The notes: generated from the sequence alone by a model not told the origin. DNA of 64,000 nt from Thermoflavifilum sp. (GCA_023511875.1 JAIMAQ010000001.1:186001-250000), one strand, 5' to 3'. Positions 11,281 through 20,903 are shown, counted from the stretch's first letter. Made by a program: numbers and translations.

Positions 11281-11315
11281 AAAAAAAGCCCTGAATTCTT
11301 AGCGAATCCAGGGCT
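11281..11315 (-). terminator. intrinsic terminator of rpsA
   Basis: A 13-base stem with one mismatch (arms 11286-11298 and 11303-11315, loop about 5 bases) is followed on the minus strand by a run of seven T. It lies 37 bases after the rpsA stop. Confidence 0.9.
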
Positions 11316-11351
11316 TAACTTGTAGAGCGTTGATCGAAACAAGCTTCAGCT

Positions 11352-13250
11352 TCAGGATGATGATTTCTCGCCTTCTTCAGGCTTTTGTTGCTTGTTTTCC
11401 TGTTCGGCTTGTTTCATTTTTTCTTTGATCTCAGCCAGTACACCTAAATCGCCCAGCGTAGCCTTTTCCACCTTCGATTGTACATTCTTCACGGCTTTGC
11501 GGGTTCTTTCGGCTTCGGCTTTCTTTTCTTTGTGTGCGGCTTCTTTTTCTTGATGTTTCCGCTGTTCCCATACTTTCGTGTGTGAAACAACAATGCGCTT
11601 TTCCCCTCGGTCAAACTCCATAATCATGACCTCAATCACATCATCTACTTGAATAGGATGATCATCTTCTGTTTTGAGCTGACGAGCGGGCGCAAAGGCT
11701 TCGACACCGTATTGTAACAAAATAACGGCTCCTTTATCATCTTTCTTTACCACAGTGCCCTCATGTATAGAGCCAACGGGGAAGATGGTTTCAAAAGTAT
11801 TCCAGGGATCTTCCTCGAGTTGCTTATGACCCAGAGAAAGTTTACGATTTTGCTTATCGATGCCTAAAATGATCACTTCAATCTCCTCGCCGGGCTTGGT
11901 ATATTCGCTTGGATGGTTAAAGCGCTTTGTCCAACTCAAGTCTGAAATATGAATCATTCCGCCAATTCCAGGCTCTAGCTCTACAAATACCCCGTATGGA
12001 GTGAGGTTCTTCACAATACCCTTATGGCGGCTATCGATAGGATATCTTTCTTCAATATTTTCCCAGGGATCGGGAGTAAGCTGCTTAATAGAAAGGCTCA
12101 TCTTCCGCTCTTCGCGGTTCAACGTCACGATAACGGCTTCATGCTCATCGCCCAGCTTAAAGAATTCTTTTGCATTGACTGGGGTAGAAGCCCAACTTAC
12201 TTCAGAAACGTGTACGAGGCCTTCCACACCGGGTAATATCTCCAGAAATGCACCATAGTCTTCGATATTCACTACTTTTCCTTTCACTCGGGCACCTTCT
12301 TTGATGTTATCGGGAAGGGTATCCCAGGGATGGGGCATCAACTGCTTGTAGCCAAGACTAATACGCTTTTTCTCATCGTCGAAATCCAGAACAACTACAT
12401 TGATCTTTTGATCGAGCTTGAGTACTTCACTGGGATGTGAGATGCGCCCCCAGCTAATATCGGTAATATAAAGTAAACCGTCTACACCGCCCAGATCAAT
12501 GAATGCCCCAAAATCGGTGATATTTTTGATGGTTCCTTCCAGCACCTGACCTTTTTCGAGCTTGGAAATGATTTCCATGCGCTGCTGTTCAATATCGCTT
12601 TCGATGAGTGCTTTGTGGGAAACCACTGCATTTTTGATCGCCTCATTGATCTTCACCACTTTAAATTCCATGGTTTTACCCACAAATTGGTCGTAATCGG
12701 TAATGGGTTTCACATCGATTTGCGAGCCAGGTAAGAAGGTTTCCATACCATGGATGTCTACAATCAAGCCACCCTTGGTTTTGCTGGTCACGGTACCCGT
12801 AACCACCTCACCAGTCTTATAGGCTTCCACGATATGCTCCCATGCCCTGAGCAAACGTGCTTGTTTGCGGCTCAACACCAGCTGACCATTACGGTCTTCT
12901 TTTTCCACGACAAGCACCTCTATCTCGTCGCCTACCTTTAAATTGGGCATATCTCGAAATTCATTGAGGGAGACCAGCCCATCCGACTTATAGCCGATGT
13001 GGATGATGGCATCTGAGTCGGTCAACCCCACTACAGTGCCTTTCACAATTTCGTTTTCCTCGATGTTTTTCAGCGTTTTTTCGTAGGTCTTTTCATAGCG
13101 TTCCCACTCTTGCGGATCGTAGGTGGAAACATGACGTTTGTCGATGCTCCAGTCAAAATCATCGTGAGAGGAGCTCATCGGTTCGGAAGCCTGCTGAGTG
13201 GCTTCATGTTGTGGTTGAAATGAAGTGTTTTGAAGTTCTTGATCTGCCAA
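11352..13250 (-). CDS. rpsA: 30S ribosomal protein S1
   Basis: This protein binds mRNA on the 30S subunit and helps initiation. Six S1 (OB-fold) repeats can be traced, for example 'GTVVGLTDSDAIIHIGYKSDG', 'GTIKNITDFGAFIDLGGVDG', 'GKVVNIEDYGAFLEILPGVEG' and 'GIVKNLTPYGVFVELEPGIGG', followed by a Lys/Glu-rich C-terminal tail. I choose a TTG start at 13250 (632 residues): a strong AGGAGG (13264-13259) lies 8 bases upstream, and the -7 promoter box at 13297-13304 is downstream of the possible ATG at 13310, so that ATG would not be transcribed from it. A strong Shine-Dalgarno is unusual in Bacteroidota. A terminator follows. Confidence 0.95.
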   Translation of the reverse strand: MADQELQNTSFQPQHEATQQASEPMSSSHDDFDWSIDKRHVSTYDPQEWERYEKTYEKTLKNIEENEIVKGTVVGLTDSDAIIHIGYKSDGLVSLNEFRDMPNLKVGDEIEVLVVEKEDRNGQLVLSRKQARLLRAWEHIVEAYKTGEVVTGTVTSKTKGGLIVDIHGMETFLPGSQIDVKPITDYDQFVGKTMEFKVVKINEAIKNAVVSHKALIESDIEQQRMEIISKLEKGQVLEGTIKNITDFGAFIDLGGVDGLLYITDISWGRISHPSEVLKLDQKINVVVLDFDDEKKRISLGYKQLMPHPWDTLPDNIKEGARVKGKVVNIEDYGAFLEILPGVEGLVHVSEVSWASTPVNAKEFFKLGDEHEAVIVTLNREERKMSLSIKQLTPDPWENIEERYPIDSRHKGIVKNLTPYGVFVELEPGIGGMIHISDLSWTKRFNHPSEYTKPGEEIEVIILGIDKQNRKLSLGHKQLEEDPWNTFETIFPVGSIHEGTVVKKDDKGAVILLQYGVEAFAPARQLKTEDDHPIQVDDVIEVMIMEFDRGEKRIVVSHTKVWEQRKHQEKEAAHKEKKAEAERTRKAVKNVQSKVEKATLGDLGVLAEIKEKMKQAEQENKQQKPEEGEKSSS

Positions 13251-13258
13251 GTTTAAGT

Positions 13259-13264
13259 CCTCCT
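13259..13264 (-). promoter_or_regulatory. strong ribosome binding site of rpsA
   Basis: AGGAGG on the minus strand, 8 bases before the TTG at 13250. It decides the start codon and is remarkable in a phylum where such sites are mostly absent. Confidence 0.75.
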
Positions 13265-13296
13265 TTTTGTGAAATTTTTTTGTCAGAAATGGACTG

Positions 13297-13304
13297 CAAA
13301 GATA
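13297..13304 (-). promoter_or_regulatory. -7 promoter box of rpsA
   Basis: TATCTTTG on the minus strand matches TAnnTTTG and predicts a leader of about 40 bases before the TTG start. A clear -33 element was not found. Confidence 0.6.
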
Positions 13305-13365
13305 GGGCAAATTTCGAATGCAGAAAATTTGTCCGTTATTTTGTATAACGATAATTCAGGGATAT

Positions 13366-14601
13366 ATGAAGCAGTTTGAAGTGCCTCCAGCTTATCGCAG
13401 TGGTTTGATTTCCCAAATCAAGCAAATGCGACGGCAAGCCGATCGGATGAAAAAAGATTTTAGCCCTACTCGCTTGCAGATTGGGCGAATGACGATTTTG
13501 CTGGCGAGGCATTTTGGCTTTTGCTATGGTGTGGAAAATGCGATTGAAATTTCGTTTCGTGCGATTGATACTTATCCCAACAAACGGATTTTCCTTTTGA
13601 GTGAAATGATTCACAATCCCTTGGTCAATGCCGATCTGGCTCGCCGTGGCGTACGCTTTATCATGGATACTCATGGCCGCCAGCTGATTCCATGGTCTGA
13701 GCTTCGCCCTGATGATATTGTCATTGTTCCAGCGTTTGGCACAACCCGGGAAATAGCCGACCGGCTTGCCCAGATAGGCATTTCCCCAATGGCTTACAAC
13801 ACCACCTGCCCATTTGTAGAGCGGGTGTGGAACAAAGCAGCCGCTATTGGTGAAAAACAGTATACCATTGTCATCCACGGTAAGCCCCAGCATGAAGAAA
13901 CCCGAGCTACTTTTTCGCATAGCGCTCATGTTGCCCCAACTGTAATTGTGCGCGATATGCAACAAGCAAAGCTCTTGGCCGATTTTATCACCCGAAAACG
14001 CCCAAAAGAAAGTTTCTTTGAACTTTTTGCCCACCAATATTCTACAGGGTTTGATCCTGAACTTGATTTACAACGAATTGGCGTGGTCAACCAAACTACC
14101 ATGCTGGCCAGCGAAACCCAAGCAATTGCCGATTACTTGAAACAAGTGATGAAAACTTATTACCACCTTACCGACGACAATATCGAAAGCCATTTTGCCG
14201 ATACTCGCGACACCCTCTGTTATGCGACCAATGACAACCAAACGGCCGTGATTCGCATGTTGGAAGAAGAGGCCGATCTAGCTATCGTGGTGGGCGGCTA
14301 TAACAGTTCGAATACCTCGCATCTGGTTGAGCTTTGCGAACAAAAATTGCCCACTTATTTTATTTGTGGACCAGAAGAAATCGATGAGCATGGCCACATT
14401 CATCACTGGGATTTACACCGAAAAACCAAGTTGACCACGCCTGATTTCCTTCCGAAAAGCGAAACATTTACCTTCATGCTCACCAGCGGCGCCTCCTGTC
14501 CAGATGCTCTGGTAGAAGGAGTAATTCACCGGTTAGCACAAGTGGCAGGAATTTCTGAAGACCAGTGGGAAGCATTTATTGAGCAGTCGTTATTGGCATA
14601 A
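13366..14601 (+). CDS. ispH: 4-hydroxy-3-methylbut-2-enyl diphosphate reductase (long form)
   Basis: The last enzyme of the MEP isoprenoid pathway, converting HMBPP to IPP and DMAPP with a 4Fe-4S cluster. The three cluster Cys are visible: Cys53 in 'HFGFCYGVE', one in 'NTTCPFVERVW' and one in 'SGASCPDALVEG'. Substrate-binding His residues are in 'EMIHNPLVN' and 'HGKPQHEE'. At 411 residues it is about 95 longer than the E. coli enzyme, with an N-terminal extension and insertions like those of the plant/cyanobacterial type. The start at 13366 ('MKQFEVPPAY') is preferred; an upstream in-frame ATG at 13318 lies close to the divergent rpsA promoter. Confidence 0.93.
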   Translation: MKQFEVPPAYRSGLISQIKQMRRQADRMKKDFSPTRLQIGRMTILLARHFGFCYGVENAIEISFRAIDTYPNKRIFLLSEMIHNPLVNADLARRGVRFIMDTHGRQLIPWSELRPDDIVIVPAFGTTREIADRLAQIGISPMAYNTTCPFVERVWNKAAAIGEKQYTIVIHGKPQHEETRATFSHSAHVAPTVIVRDMQQAKLLADFITRKRPKESFFELFAHQYSTGFDPELDLQRIGVVNQTTMLASETQAIADYLKQVMKTYYHLTDDNIESHFADTRDTLCYATNDNQTAVIRMLEEEADLAIVVGGYNSSNTSHLVELCEQKLPTYFICGPEEIDEHGHIHHWDLHRKTKLTTPDFLPKSETFTFMLTSGASCPDALVEGVIHRLAQVAGISEDQWEAFIEQSLLA

Positions 14602-14604
14602 AAA

Positions 14605-14646
14605 TCCGGTATGGTATCGGCAGCAAGAATTATATACCATACCGGA
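14605..14646 (-). terminator. hairpin terminator between convergent ispH and the LytTR regulator gene
   Basis: A perfect 13-base inverted repeat (14605-14617 and 14634-14646) with a 16-base loop. On the minus strand it is followed by five T, so it best serves the LytTR regulator operon. On the plus strand it follows the ispH stop directly but lacks a T run. Confidence 0.7.
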
Positions 14647-14776
14647 AAGCATCAGGGGGAACAAACAAAGGAAAAACAATGTCAATTCTTATTCAAAATT
14701 ATCCGAATAGCACAAATGAAAACAAGTAAATTTCTAAACGGTGAGGATAATTGAGGAAGTGGCAGGAATTCTTTCA

Positions 14777-15544
14777 TCAACGGAATAAACCACCCAGCAC
14801 TCGATCTATAAAATCTTGTAAACGACGGCGCGCAACCTCAATTTCCACACCATCGCTCATCACCACTACAGGATGTACACTTTTCACAAACTGATGGATA
14901 TGGTGGCAGTTGATCAGATGAGATTGATGAATACGGAAAAATTGATAGTCTTCGAGTAAAAATTCAAATTCTTTCAATGTTCGACAAACAACCAAGGGTT
15001 GTTGATGAGTGAAATACAACCGGGTATAACTTCCCATGGCTTCGCAACGAATAATTTGTTTCACCTCAACAAATTGAAAACCTCGAGCTATAGGCAAAGC
15101 AATCTTTTGCGCTTGATGCTGTTGTTGAAGGTTATGAACAAATGTTTGCAAATGATTTTCTGTTGGGTGAGCGGCTTGGTGCTTATGCAAAAATCGTTGA
15201 ATAGCATTTTTTAATTCAGCAGGCGAATATGGTTTAAGTATATAATCTAAGGCATTGAATTTAATAGCTTTGAGTGCATAGCTCTCATATGCTGTTACAA
15301 AGATGACATCAAAATTTGGCTGCTGAAAATATTGAAACAATCCAAAACCATTCACATACGGCATTTCTATATCCAGCATGACCAACATAGGTGAATATCG
15401 ACAAATGGCTTCCACCGCTTCTTGCACATTCCTAGTCTCGGCTACTACATCGACTTCTGGCACATGAAGCTGCATCATGGCCTTCAAGATGTCGATAGAT
15501 TCCTGTTCGTCATCTACAATCAATGTTTTGATACGGTTAATCAT
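14777..15544 (-). CDS. LytTR-type response regulator
   Basis: This 255-residue protein has an N-terminal receiver domain (about 1-120) with acidic pocket 'VDDEQES', phospho-acceptor Asp58 in 'LVMLDIEMPYVNGF', the conserved Thr in 'VFVTAYESYA' and Lys in 'LKPYSP'. The C-terminal LytTR DNA-binding domain (about 150-255) has 'IIRCEAMGSYTRLYF', 'LEFLLEDYQFFRIHQSHLINCHHI' and 'IEVARRRLQDF'. It is translated 6 bases after the sensor kinase stop and is its obvious partner. Targets cannot be inferred. Confidence 0.93.
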   Translation of the reverse strand: MINRIKTLIVDDEQESIDILKAMMQLHVPEVDVVAETRNVQEAVEAICRYSPMLVMLDIEMPYVNGFGLFQYFQQPNFDVIFVTAYESYALKAIKFNALDYILKPYSPAELKNAIQRFLHKHQAAHPTENHLQTFVHNLQQQHQAQKIALPIARGFQFVEVKQIIRCEAMGSYTRLYFTHQQPLVVCRTLKEFEFLLEDYQFFRIHQSHLINCHHIHQFVKSVHPVVVMSDGVEIEVARRRLQDFIDRVLGGLFR

Positions 15545-15550
15545 ATAGTA

Positions 15551-17515
15551 TCATGAATATGCAAACTCTACAGGGAGTTCAAGAATAATTTTTGTGCCAC
15601 AAGGTTGCTGATCAGCATCAAACAAATCTACAACTTGAATACCGTGAAAATTCATATCTCCTGTATGTATAGAATACTGCAGCAGCTTTAATCTTTCTTC
15701 AGTAAGCCTAAGCCCCATCGATACATGATTAGGATTTTTTTGAAAACTTATCTCGCTCGCCTTCCTACGCCCAATACCATTGTCTTCAACTTCTACAACT
15801 AATCTTTGATCATCTTGTAAATGCATGGCAATTCGCAATATGCCACCTTCTTTTCGTGGCGCAAGTCCATGCCATATTGCATTTTCCACAAAAGGTTGAA
15901 TCATGAGTGGAGCTATCAACACATCGTCTGCATCAATAGATTCATCGAGCTCAAGCCGGTAATGAAAAACATGGTTACAACGAAGGTTTTCTAGTTCAAT
16001 GTAAATTGAGAGAAATTCAATTTCTCGAGATAAAGGAATAAATTCTTTCTCAGTATTCTCCAGAATCATGCGAATTAGTCGAGCAAACTTAGTCAAGTAA
16101 TCAGAAGCTAATTCGGGTTGATTGGTCCAAATGTATTTGTGTATAGAGTTTAAGCTATTGAAAATAAAATGCGGATTCATTCTGGCACGAAGCGATTGCA
16201 ATTCTAATTGTAATGCTTTTTGACGAATTTTTAATTCTTGATGTCGCATATATACATACCCACCTATAATTAATACAATGAGTAAGCCTGTTAATGATAA
16301 CCCTAATATAAGATTACGACTCGATTCTAATTGTTTTAAATGTACCTGTTCTCTTAACAATTCAATGGTTGCATTTTTTTTGTTTAATTGATACATGGTT
16401 TCCAGCTCTGCCATACGATTGTTTAATTGCTCATTAAGCATGCTGTCTTTATAATTCAAAGATGCTTCCAGCATTTCCATAGATGTTTTATATTGATTCA
16501 AATGGGCATAGTATTTTTGCAAGGCACGATATGCTTTTATGATTAAATATTTGGAGCCGATTTTTTTTGCAATTGATAATCCTTCCTGAATGTGTGTATA
16601 TGCTTGAGGATAAGACTTCAACAACAAATAAGTATTCCCTATGCTGATATGACTATCGGCCAAATCAATGACATCTCCAATCTTATTGCTGATGTCGAGT
16701 GCTCGTTGAAAATAGTAAAGTGATTCTTGATAGTCACCTAGCTGCTGATAAGCTTGCCCAAGATTATTGTATGAAATCAATTTACCTTGCTGGCTATTGA
16801 TTTGCTCGTTATAACGAAGAGAAATTTGAAAATATTGTATGGCCTTACGGTATTCTCCCTTTCCTTGCAAAGCAAGGCCAATGTTGGCATAATTGATAGC
16901 CAGCCCTAATAGGTTTTGATGTTCTTCTTCAATGGATAGAGATTGTTTAAAGGAAGATATAGCATTATCATATTGTTGCAATGCCAAATAAATGTTGCCT
17001 ATGCTATTGGTAGCAATAGCTTCATTTCGCCAGTGATGAATTTTTTGGGCTAATTGCAATGCCTTTAGGTGATAATCAAATGCTTGGTTGTTCTCATCGA
17101 GCCGGCGATATGCTACACCGATATTATTGTAAATGGTTGCCAATAATATGGTATCTTTTATATCTTGTGCATATAGTAATGCTTCCTTACCATAATTTAC
17201 GGCCAACAAATATCGAGCACAATTGCGCTGATCAACACAAAGTGCGTTGTATACCCTCGCTAATTGCAATGTATCATGCAATTGATTGGCTAACGATAAA
17301 GCTTTTGCTAAGAATGGATTCTCTGGCTCTAATGGATTTGTCTGGCGATAATTAACTGCATCCGACAGCAATTGTTGGATAGAAGAAGTATCGAGATGCC
17401 GTTGACCCAGACTATCTACATCTTTCGCATGAGACACATGAAATACGATTAACCAAGCAAATAATATGGCTACATATTTCCATCTTGTACTCGTTGACAA
17501 ATACCCAATAAACAT
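15551..17515 (-). CDS. TPR-containing sensor histidine kinase, LytS/YehU type
   Basis: A 654-residue sensor with a signal peptide, about six to seven tetratricopeptide repeats in the periplasmic part (roughly residues 85-330, e.g. 'AIATNSIGNIYLALQQYDNAISSF'), a coiled coil, one membrane segment near residue 400 ('LILGLSLTGLLIVLIIGGYVYM') and a cytoplasmic His_kinase domain. The phospho-acceptor His is in 'ARMNPHFIFNSLNSIH'. The ATPase has the N-box 'QPFVENAIWHG' and G-box 'VEDNGIGRR'. This layout is common in Bacteroidota, where the repeats probably bind a protein or peptide partner. It is co-transcribed with the LytTR regulator. Confidence 0.93.
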   Translation of the reverse strand: MFIGYLSTSTRWKYVAILFAWLIVFHVSHAKDVDSLGQRHLDTSSIQQLLSDAVNYRQTNPLEPENPFLAKALSLANQLHDTLQLARVYNALCVDQRNCARYLLAVNYGKEALLYAQDIKDTILLATIYNNIGVAYRRLDENNQAFDYHLKALQLAQKIHHWRNEAIATNSIGNIYLALQQYDNAISSFKQSLSIEEEHQNLLGLAINYANIGLALQGKGEYRKAIQYFQISLRYNEQINSQQGKLISYNNLGQAYQQLGDYQESLYYFQRALDISNKIGDVIDLADSHISIGNTYLLLKSYPQAYTHIQEGLSIAKKIGSKYLIIKAYRALQKYYAHLNQYKTSMEMLEASLNYKDSMLNEQLNNRMAELETMYQLNKKNATIELLREQVHLKQLESSRNLILGLSLTGLLIVLIIGGYVYMRHQELKIRQKALQLELQSLRARMNPHFIFNSLNSIHKYIWTNQPELASDYLTKFARLIRMILENTEKEFIPLSREIEFLSIYIELENLRCNHVFHYRLELDESIDADDVLIAPLMIQPFVENAIWHGLAPRKEGGILRIAMHLQDDQRLVVEVEDNGIGRRKASEISFQKNPNHVSMGLRLTEERLKLLQYSIHTGDMNFHGIQVVDLFDADQQPCGTKIILELPVEFAYS

Positions 17516-17553
17516 ATATTGAAATGATGAGAAGCGTTCTTAGGCTAGGTCTT

Positions 17554-18243
17554 TCAGGCAGGAAGGTTTTGTGCAACGGCTTTCACATGATCGAGTGCCA
17601 CCTGCAATTGCTGAGCCTCATCTAGATAAGTATTGTCGATCACAAAGGCATCATCTGCCTTTTTCAATGGGCCAACTGTTCTTTGGGTATCGATCAAATC
17701 CCGTTCTCTGAGATTTCTTTCTACTTCTTCTACGCTAATTTCTGGATGCTTTTCTCGTAATTCTTTCCACCGCCTAAGCGCTCTGGTGTGCAAATCGGCT
17801 GTCATAAAAATCTTTACCTCAGCATCTGGAAACACTACTGTACCGATATCTCGACCATCCATAACAAGGCCGCGCTGGCGACCCATGGCTTGCTGCTGCG
17901 TTACTGCAAATGCTCTAATTTCTGGAATAGCTGCTACCCGACTTACGGCTTCAGATACTTCCCAGCTTCGAATTTCTTCTTCTACTGGTTGCCCATTGAG
18001 CCATACCACCGAACGTTGTTGAATGGGATCATATTTCACATCCAAACAAATGTCTTGTAAAGCCTGCTGTATGGCTTCTATATCGTCTAAGTCTACTTGC
18101 TTACGCAATAGGGCATAGGTAATAGCCCTATACATAGCTCCACTGTCAATATACCGATAGTTCAATATCTCAGCCAGTTGGCGAGCTAATGTGCTTTTCC
18201 CACAAGAAGAATATCCATCAATGGCAATGATCATTGGACGCAT
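17554..18243 (-). CDS. cmk: cytidylate kinase
   Basis: This phosphorylates CMP and dCMP with ATP. The P-loop is 'IDGYSSCGKSTLA', the CMP-binding region 'YRYIDSGAMYRAITYALL' follows, and 'MDGRDIGTVVFPDAEVKIFMTA' is the family signature. The start at 18243 gives 229 residues, close to the family norm; ATGs at 18252 and 18234 are also possible. A -7 box at 18250-18257 ends about 7 bases before this ATG, so the transcript may be almost leaderless. The histidine kinase gene follows after 38 bases on the same strand. Confidence 0.93.
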   Translation of the reverse strand: MRPMIIAIDGYSSCGKSTLARQLAEILNYRYIDSGAMYRAITYALLRKQVDLDDIEAIQQALQDICLDVKYDPIQQRSVVWLNGQPVEEEIRSWEVSEAVSRVAAIPEIRAFAVTQQQAMGRQRGLVMDGRDIGTVVFPDAEVKIFMTADLHTRALRRWKELREKHPEISVEEVERNLRERDLIDTQRTVGPLKKADDAFVIDNTYLDEAQQLQVALDHVKAVAQNLPA

Positions 18244-18249
18244 GTCTAG

Positions 18250-18257
18250 CAAAACTA
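18250..18257 (-). promoter_or_regulatory. -7 promoter box of cmk
   Basis: TAGTTTTG on the minus strand matches TAnnTTTG and lies immediately before the start codon. No good -33 box is visible at 19-21 bases. Confidence 0.45.
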
Positions 18258-18288
18258 CTATTCTTTTGGAGCAAATCCATAAAAATAA

Positions 18289-18317
18289 AAAAGGATAGCC
18301 TAGTAGGCTATCCTTTT
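18289..18317 (-). terminator. intrinsic terminator of clpC
   Basis: A perfect 13-base stem (18289-18301 and 18305-18317) with a 3-base loop, followed on the minus strand by a T-rich run. It is 34 bases after the clpC stop. Confidence 0.9.
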
Positions 18318-18350
18318 CAAAAGCAATTATTTCAACTCAATCGTTCATTG

Positions 18351-20903
18351 TCAAGATTTCTTTTCAGTGGCAGGAGAAGCGCTAGCCACTTCAGAACCTG
18401 TATCTTTTAGGCGAAAAAGGATTGCTTGGTTTTTCTCATCGTAGTCTGCAATTAAGGTATCGCCTGGCTTCACTTTCTGGATAAGGATTTCCTCGGCCAA
18501 AGGATCTTCTAGATATTTCTGAATGGCACGATGCAAAGGTCTTGCGCCAAACTGGGTGTCGTATCCTTTGTCGGCCAAAAATTCTTTAGCTGCTTGTGTG
18601 AGTTCAAGCTTCACACCCATGCCCTCGAGACGCTTATGTACATCGTTCATGATGATATCGATAATAGAGAAGATATGCTCTTTGCTGAGTGGATTAAAGA
18701 TCACCACATCGTCGATACGGTTCAGGAACTCAGGCGAAAAGGTTCGTTTCAATGCTTTTTCGATCACTGCACGGGTATTTTCTTCCTCATTAGATCGAGC
18801 TGCAGTTACAAAACCCACGCCAGCACCAAAGTCTTTTAGCTGCCGTACGCCAATGTTCGATGTCATAATGATCAAGGTATTTTTGAAATCTACCCTTCTA
18901 CCCAAGCCATCGGTAAGGTGGCCATCATCGAGTACCTGTAGCAAGATGTTGTAAATATCGGGATGAGCTTTTTCAATTTCATCGAGCAACACCACGGAAT
19001 AAGGCTTGCGACGTACCTTTTCAGTAAGCTGGCCACCTTCTTCGTATCCCACATAACCAGGAGGTGCACCAATAAGCCTACTCACCGAGAACTTTTCCAT
19101 GTATTCACTCATGTCGATTCGAATGAGGGCATCATCCGAATCAAATAAGTACCGGGCAAGGGCCTTTGCTAATTCGGTTTTCCCCACACCTGTTGGGCCT
19201 AAGAAAATGAAGGAGCCAATGGGCTTGCGTGGATCTTTCAACCCCACCCGATTGCGCTGAATAGCCCGAGTAACCTTAGCAATAGCTTCATCCTGGCCCA
19301 CAACGGCTTTGCGCAGGTCGTCGGCCATATGTAGTAATTTTTCTGATTCGGCCTGCACCATCCGCCGAACGGGAATTCCGGTCATCATACTCACTACTTC
19401 AGCTACATCTTCTTCGGTAATTGGATAACGGCGATGCCGGATTTCTTCTTCCCATTCTGCTTTAGCCTTTTCCAACTCTTCGCCCAATTTTTTCTCGGTA
19501 TCACGCAAAGCTGCGGCTTCTTCGAAGCGCTGACTCTTCACTACCCTATTCTTCTCTTGCTTGATTTCTTCGATTTTCTTTTCCAGATCTAAAATGTGTT
19601 GAGGTACGTTGATGTTTTTCAAATGCACACGTGCCCCCACTTCGTCCATGACATCAATAGCTTTATCGGGCAAAAAGCGATCGGTAATATAGCGGTCGCT
19701 CAGCCGCACACAAGCCTTGATGGCTTCTTCAGAATAATCTACATTATGAAATTCTTCATATCGTGATTTAATATTCATCAAGATTTGAATTGTTTCTTCC
19801 ACAGTAGGTGGATCAACCATAACCTTTTGGAAGCGCCTGTCGAGTGCACCATCTTTTTCGATATACATGCGATATTCATCGAGCGTAGATGCGCCAATGC
19901 ACTGTAGTTCCCCTCTAGCCAATGCGGGTTTGAAAATATTCGACGCATCGAGAGATCCTGAGGCGCCTCCTGCACCAATGATGGTGTGGATTTCATCGAT
20001 AAACAGAATGACGTCTCGGTTTTTCTCCAATTCATTCATGATGGCTTTCATGCGTTCCTCAAACTGGCCCCGATACTTGGTTCCAGCTACCAACGCAGCC
20101 AGATCGAGGCTCACTACGCGCTTGTCGAATAACACACGAGATACTTTGCGCTGTACGATACGCAATGCCAAACCTTCTACGATGGCTGTTTTCCCTACGC
20201 CAGGTTCACCTATTAAGATGGGATTGTTTTTCTTGCGACGTGATAAAATCTGAGAAACTCGCTCGATTTCCTTTTCCCTACCTACGATAGGATCGAGTTG
20301 ACCCATTTCGGCCAAACGTGTAATGTCTCGCCCAAAATTGTCGAGGACTGGAGTCTTAGACTTGGCAGTTGATTGCTTGGTAGCACGGGAAGAATAGCTG
20401 CTTTTTCTTTCTTCATCAAAATCTTCTTCACCTGTTTCATCGGAATATTCTGCTTTGGGATCAGCCGATTTTACAAAACCCAATTCGCTCTTAAAGCTTT
20501 CATAATCCACATCAAACTGTTTCAGAATCTGGGTGCAGATATTTTCTTTATTTCTCAAAATAGAGAGCATCAAGTGCTCAGTCTCTACCGTGGGGCTTTT
20601 CATGGATTTGGCCTCCAATACAGTTACCCGTATTACCTTCTCAGCTTGCTTGGTGAGTGGTAGGCTATTGATATTGGCAATAGATTTCCCCGTTTTGTCT
20701 CTAACGGCCATCTCCACTTCCTTCCTCAGCTCCTGTACATCAACATTCATGGCCTTTAGAATCTGGATAGCCGTATTGTCGCCTTCTCGTATAAGCCCCA
20801 GGAGCAAGTGCTCTGTGCCAATGAAATCATTCCCCAATCTCAATGCCTCTTCCCTGCTAAAGGATATGATTTCTTTTACCTGAGGCGAAAAGTTTTGATC
20901 CAT
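18351..20903 (-). CDS. clpC: ATP-dependent Clp protease ATP-binding subunit ClpC
   Basis: An 850-residue AAA+ unfoldase that feeds substrates to ClpP. It has the double Clp_N repeat (about 1-145), a first AAA domain with Walker A 'GEPGVGKTA' and Walker B 'VILFIDEIH', a middle coiled-coil with a UVR motif ('EEAAALRDTEKKLGEELEKA') typical of ClpC rather than ClpA or ClpB, and a second AAA domain with 'GPTGVGKTELAKAL'. A 'VGF' ClpP-docking tripeptide is in 'GAGVGFVTAAR'. It is monocistronic: its own terminator follows, and a possible promoter lies at 20993-21022. Confidence 0.96.
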   Translation of the reverse strand: MDQNFSPQVKEIISFSREEALRLGNDFIGTEHLLLGLIREGDNTAIQILKAMNVDVQELRKEVEMAVRDKTGKSIANINSLPLTKQAEKVIRVTVLEAKSMKSPTVETEHLMLSILRNKENICTQILKQFDVDYESFKSELGFVKSADPKAEYSDETGEEDFDEERKSSYSSRATKQSTAKSKTPVLDNFGRDITRLAEMGQLDPIVGREKEIERVSQILSRRKKNNPILIGEPGVGKTAIVEGLALRIVQRKVSRVLFDKRVVSLDLAALVAGTKYRGQFEERMKAIMNELEKNRDVILFIDEIHTIIGAGGASGSLDASNIFKPALARGELQCIGASTLDEYRMYIEKDGALDRRFQKVMVDPPTVEETIQILMNIKSRYEEFHNVDYSEEAIKACVRLSDRYITDRFLPDKAIDVMDEVGARVHLKNINVPQHILDLEKKIEEIKQEKNRVVKSQRFEEAAALRDTEKKLGEELEKAKAEWEEEIRHRRYPITEEDVAEVVSMMTGIPVRRMVQAESEKLLHMADDLRKAVVGQDEAIAKVTRAIQRNRVGLKDPRKPIGSFIFLGPTGVGKTELAKALARYLFDSDDALIRIDMSEYMEKFSVSRLIGAPPGYVGYEEGGQLTEKVRRKPYSVVLLDEIEKAHPDIYNILLQVLDDGHLTDGLGRRVDFKNTLIIMTSNIGVRQLKDFGAGVGFVTAARSNEEENTRAVIEKALKRTFSPEFLNRIDDVVIFNPLSKEHIFSIIDIIMNDVHKRLEGMGVKLELTQAAKEFLADKGYDTQFGARPLHRAIQKYLEDPLAEEILIQKVKPGDTLIADYDEKNQAILFRLKDTGSEVASASPATEKKS

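Noticed and set aside
13336-14037. 233-codon minus-strand frame opposite ispH
   Set aside because: It is antisense to a gene with intact iron-sulfur Cys motifs and shows no domain of its own.
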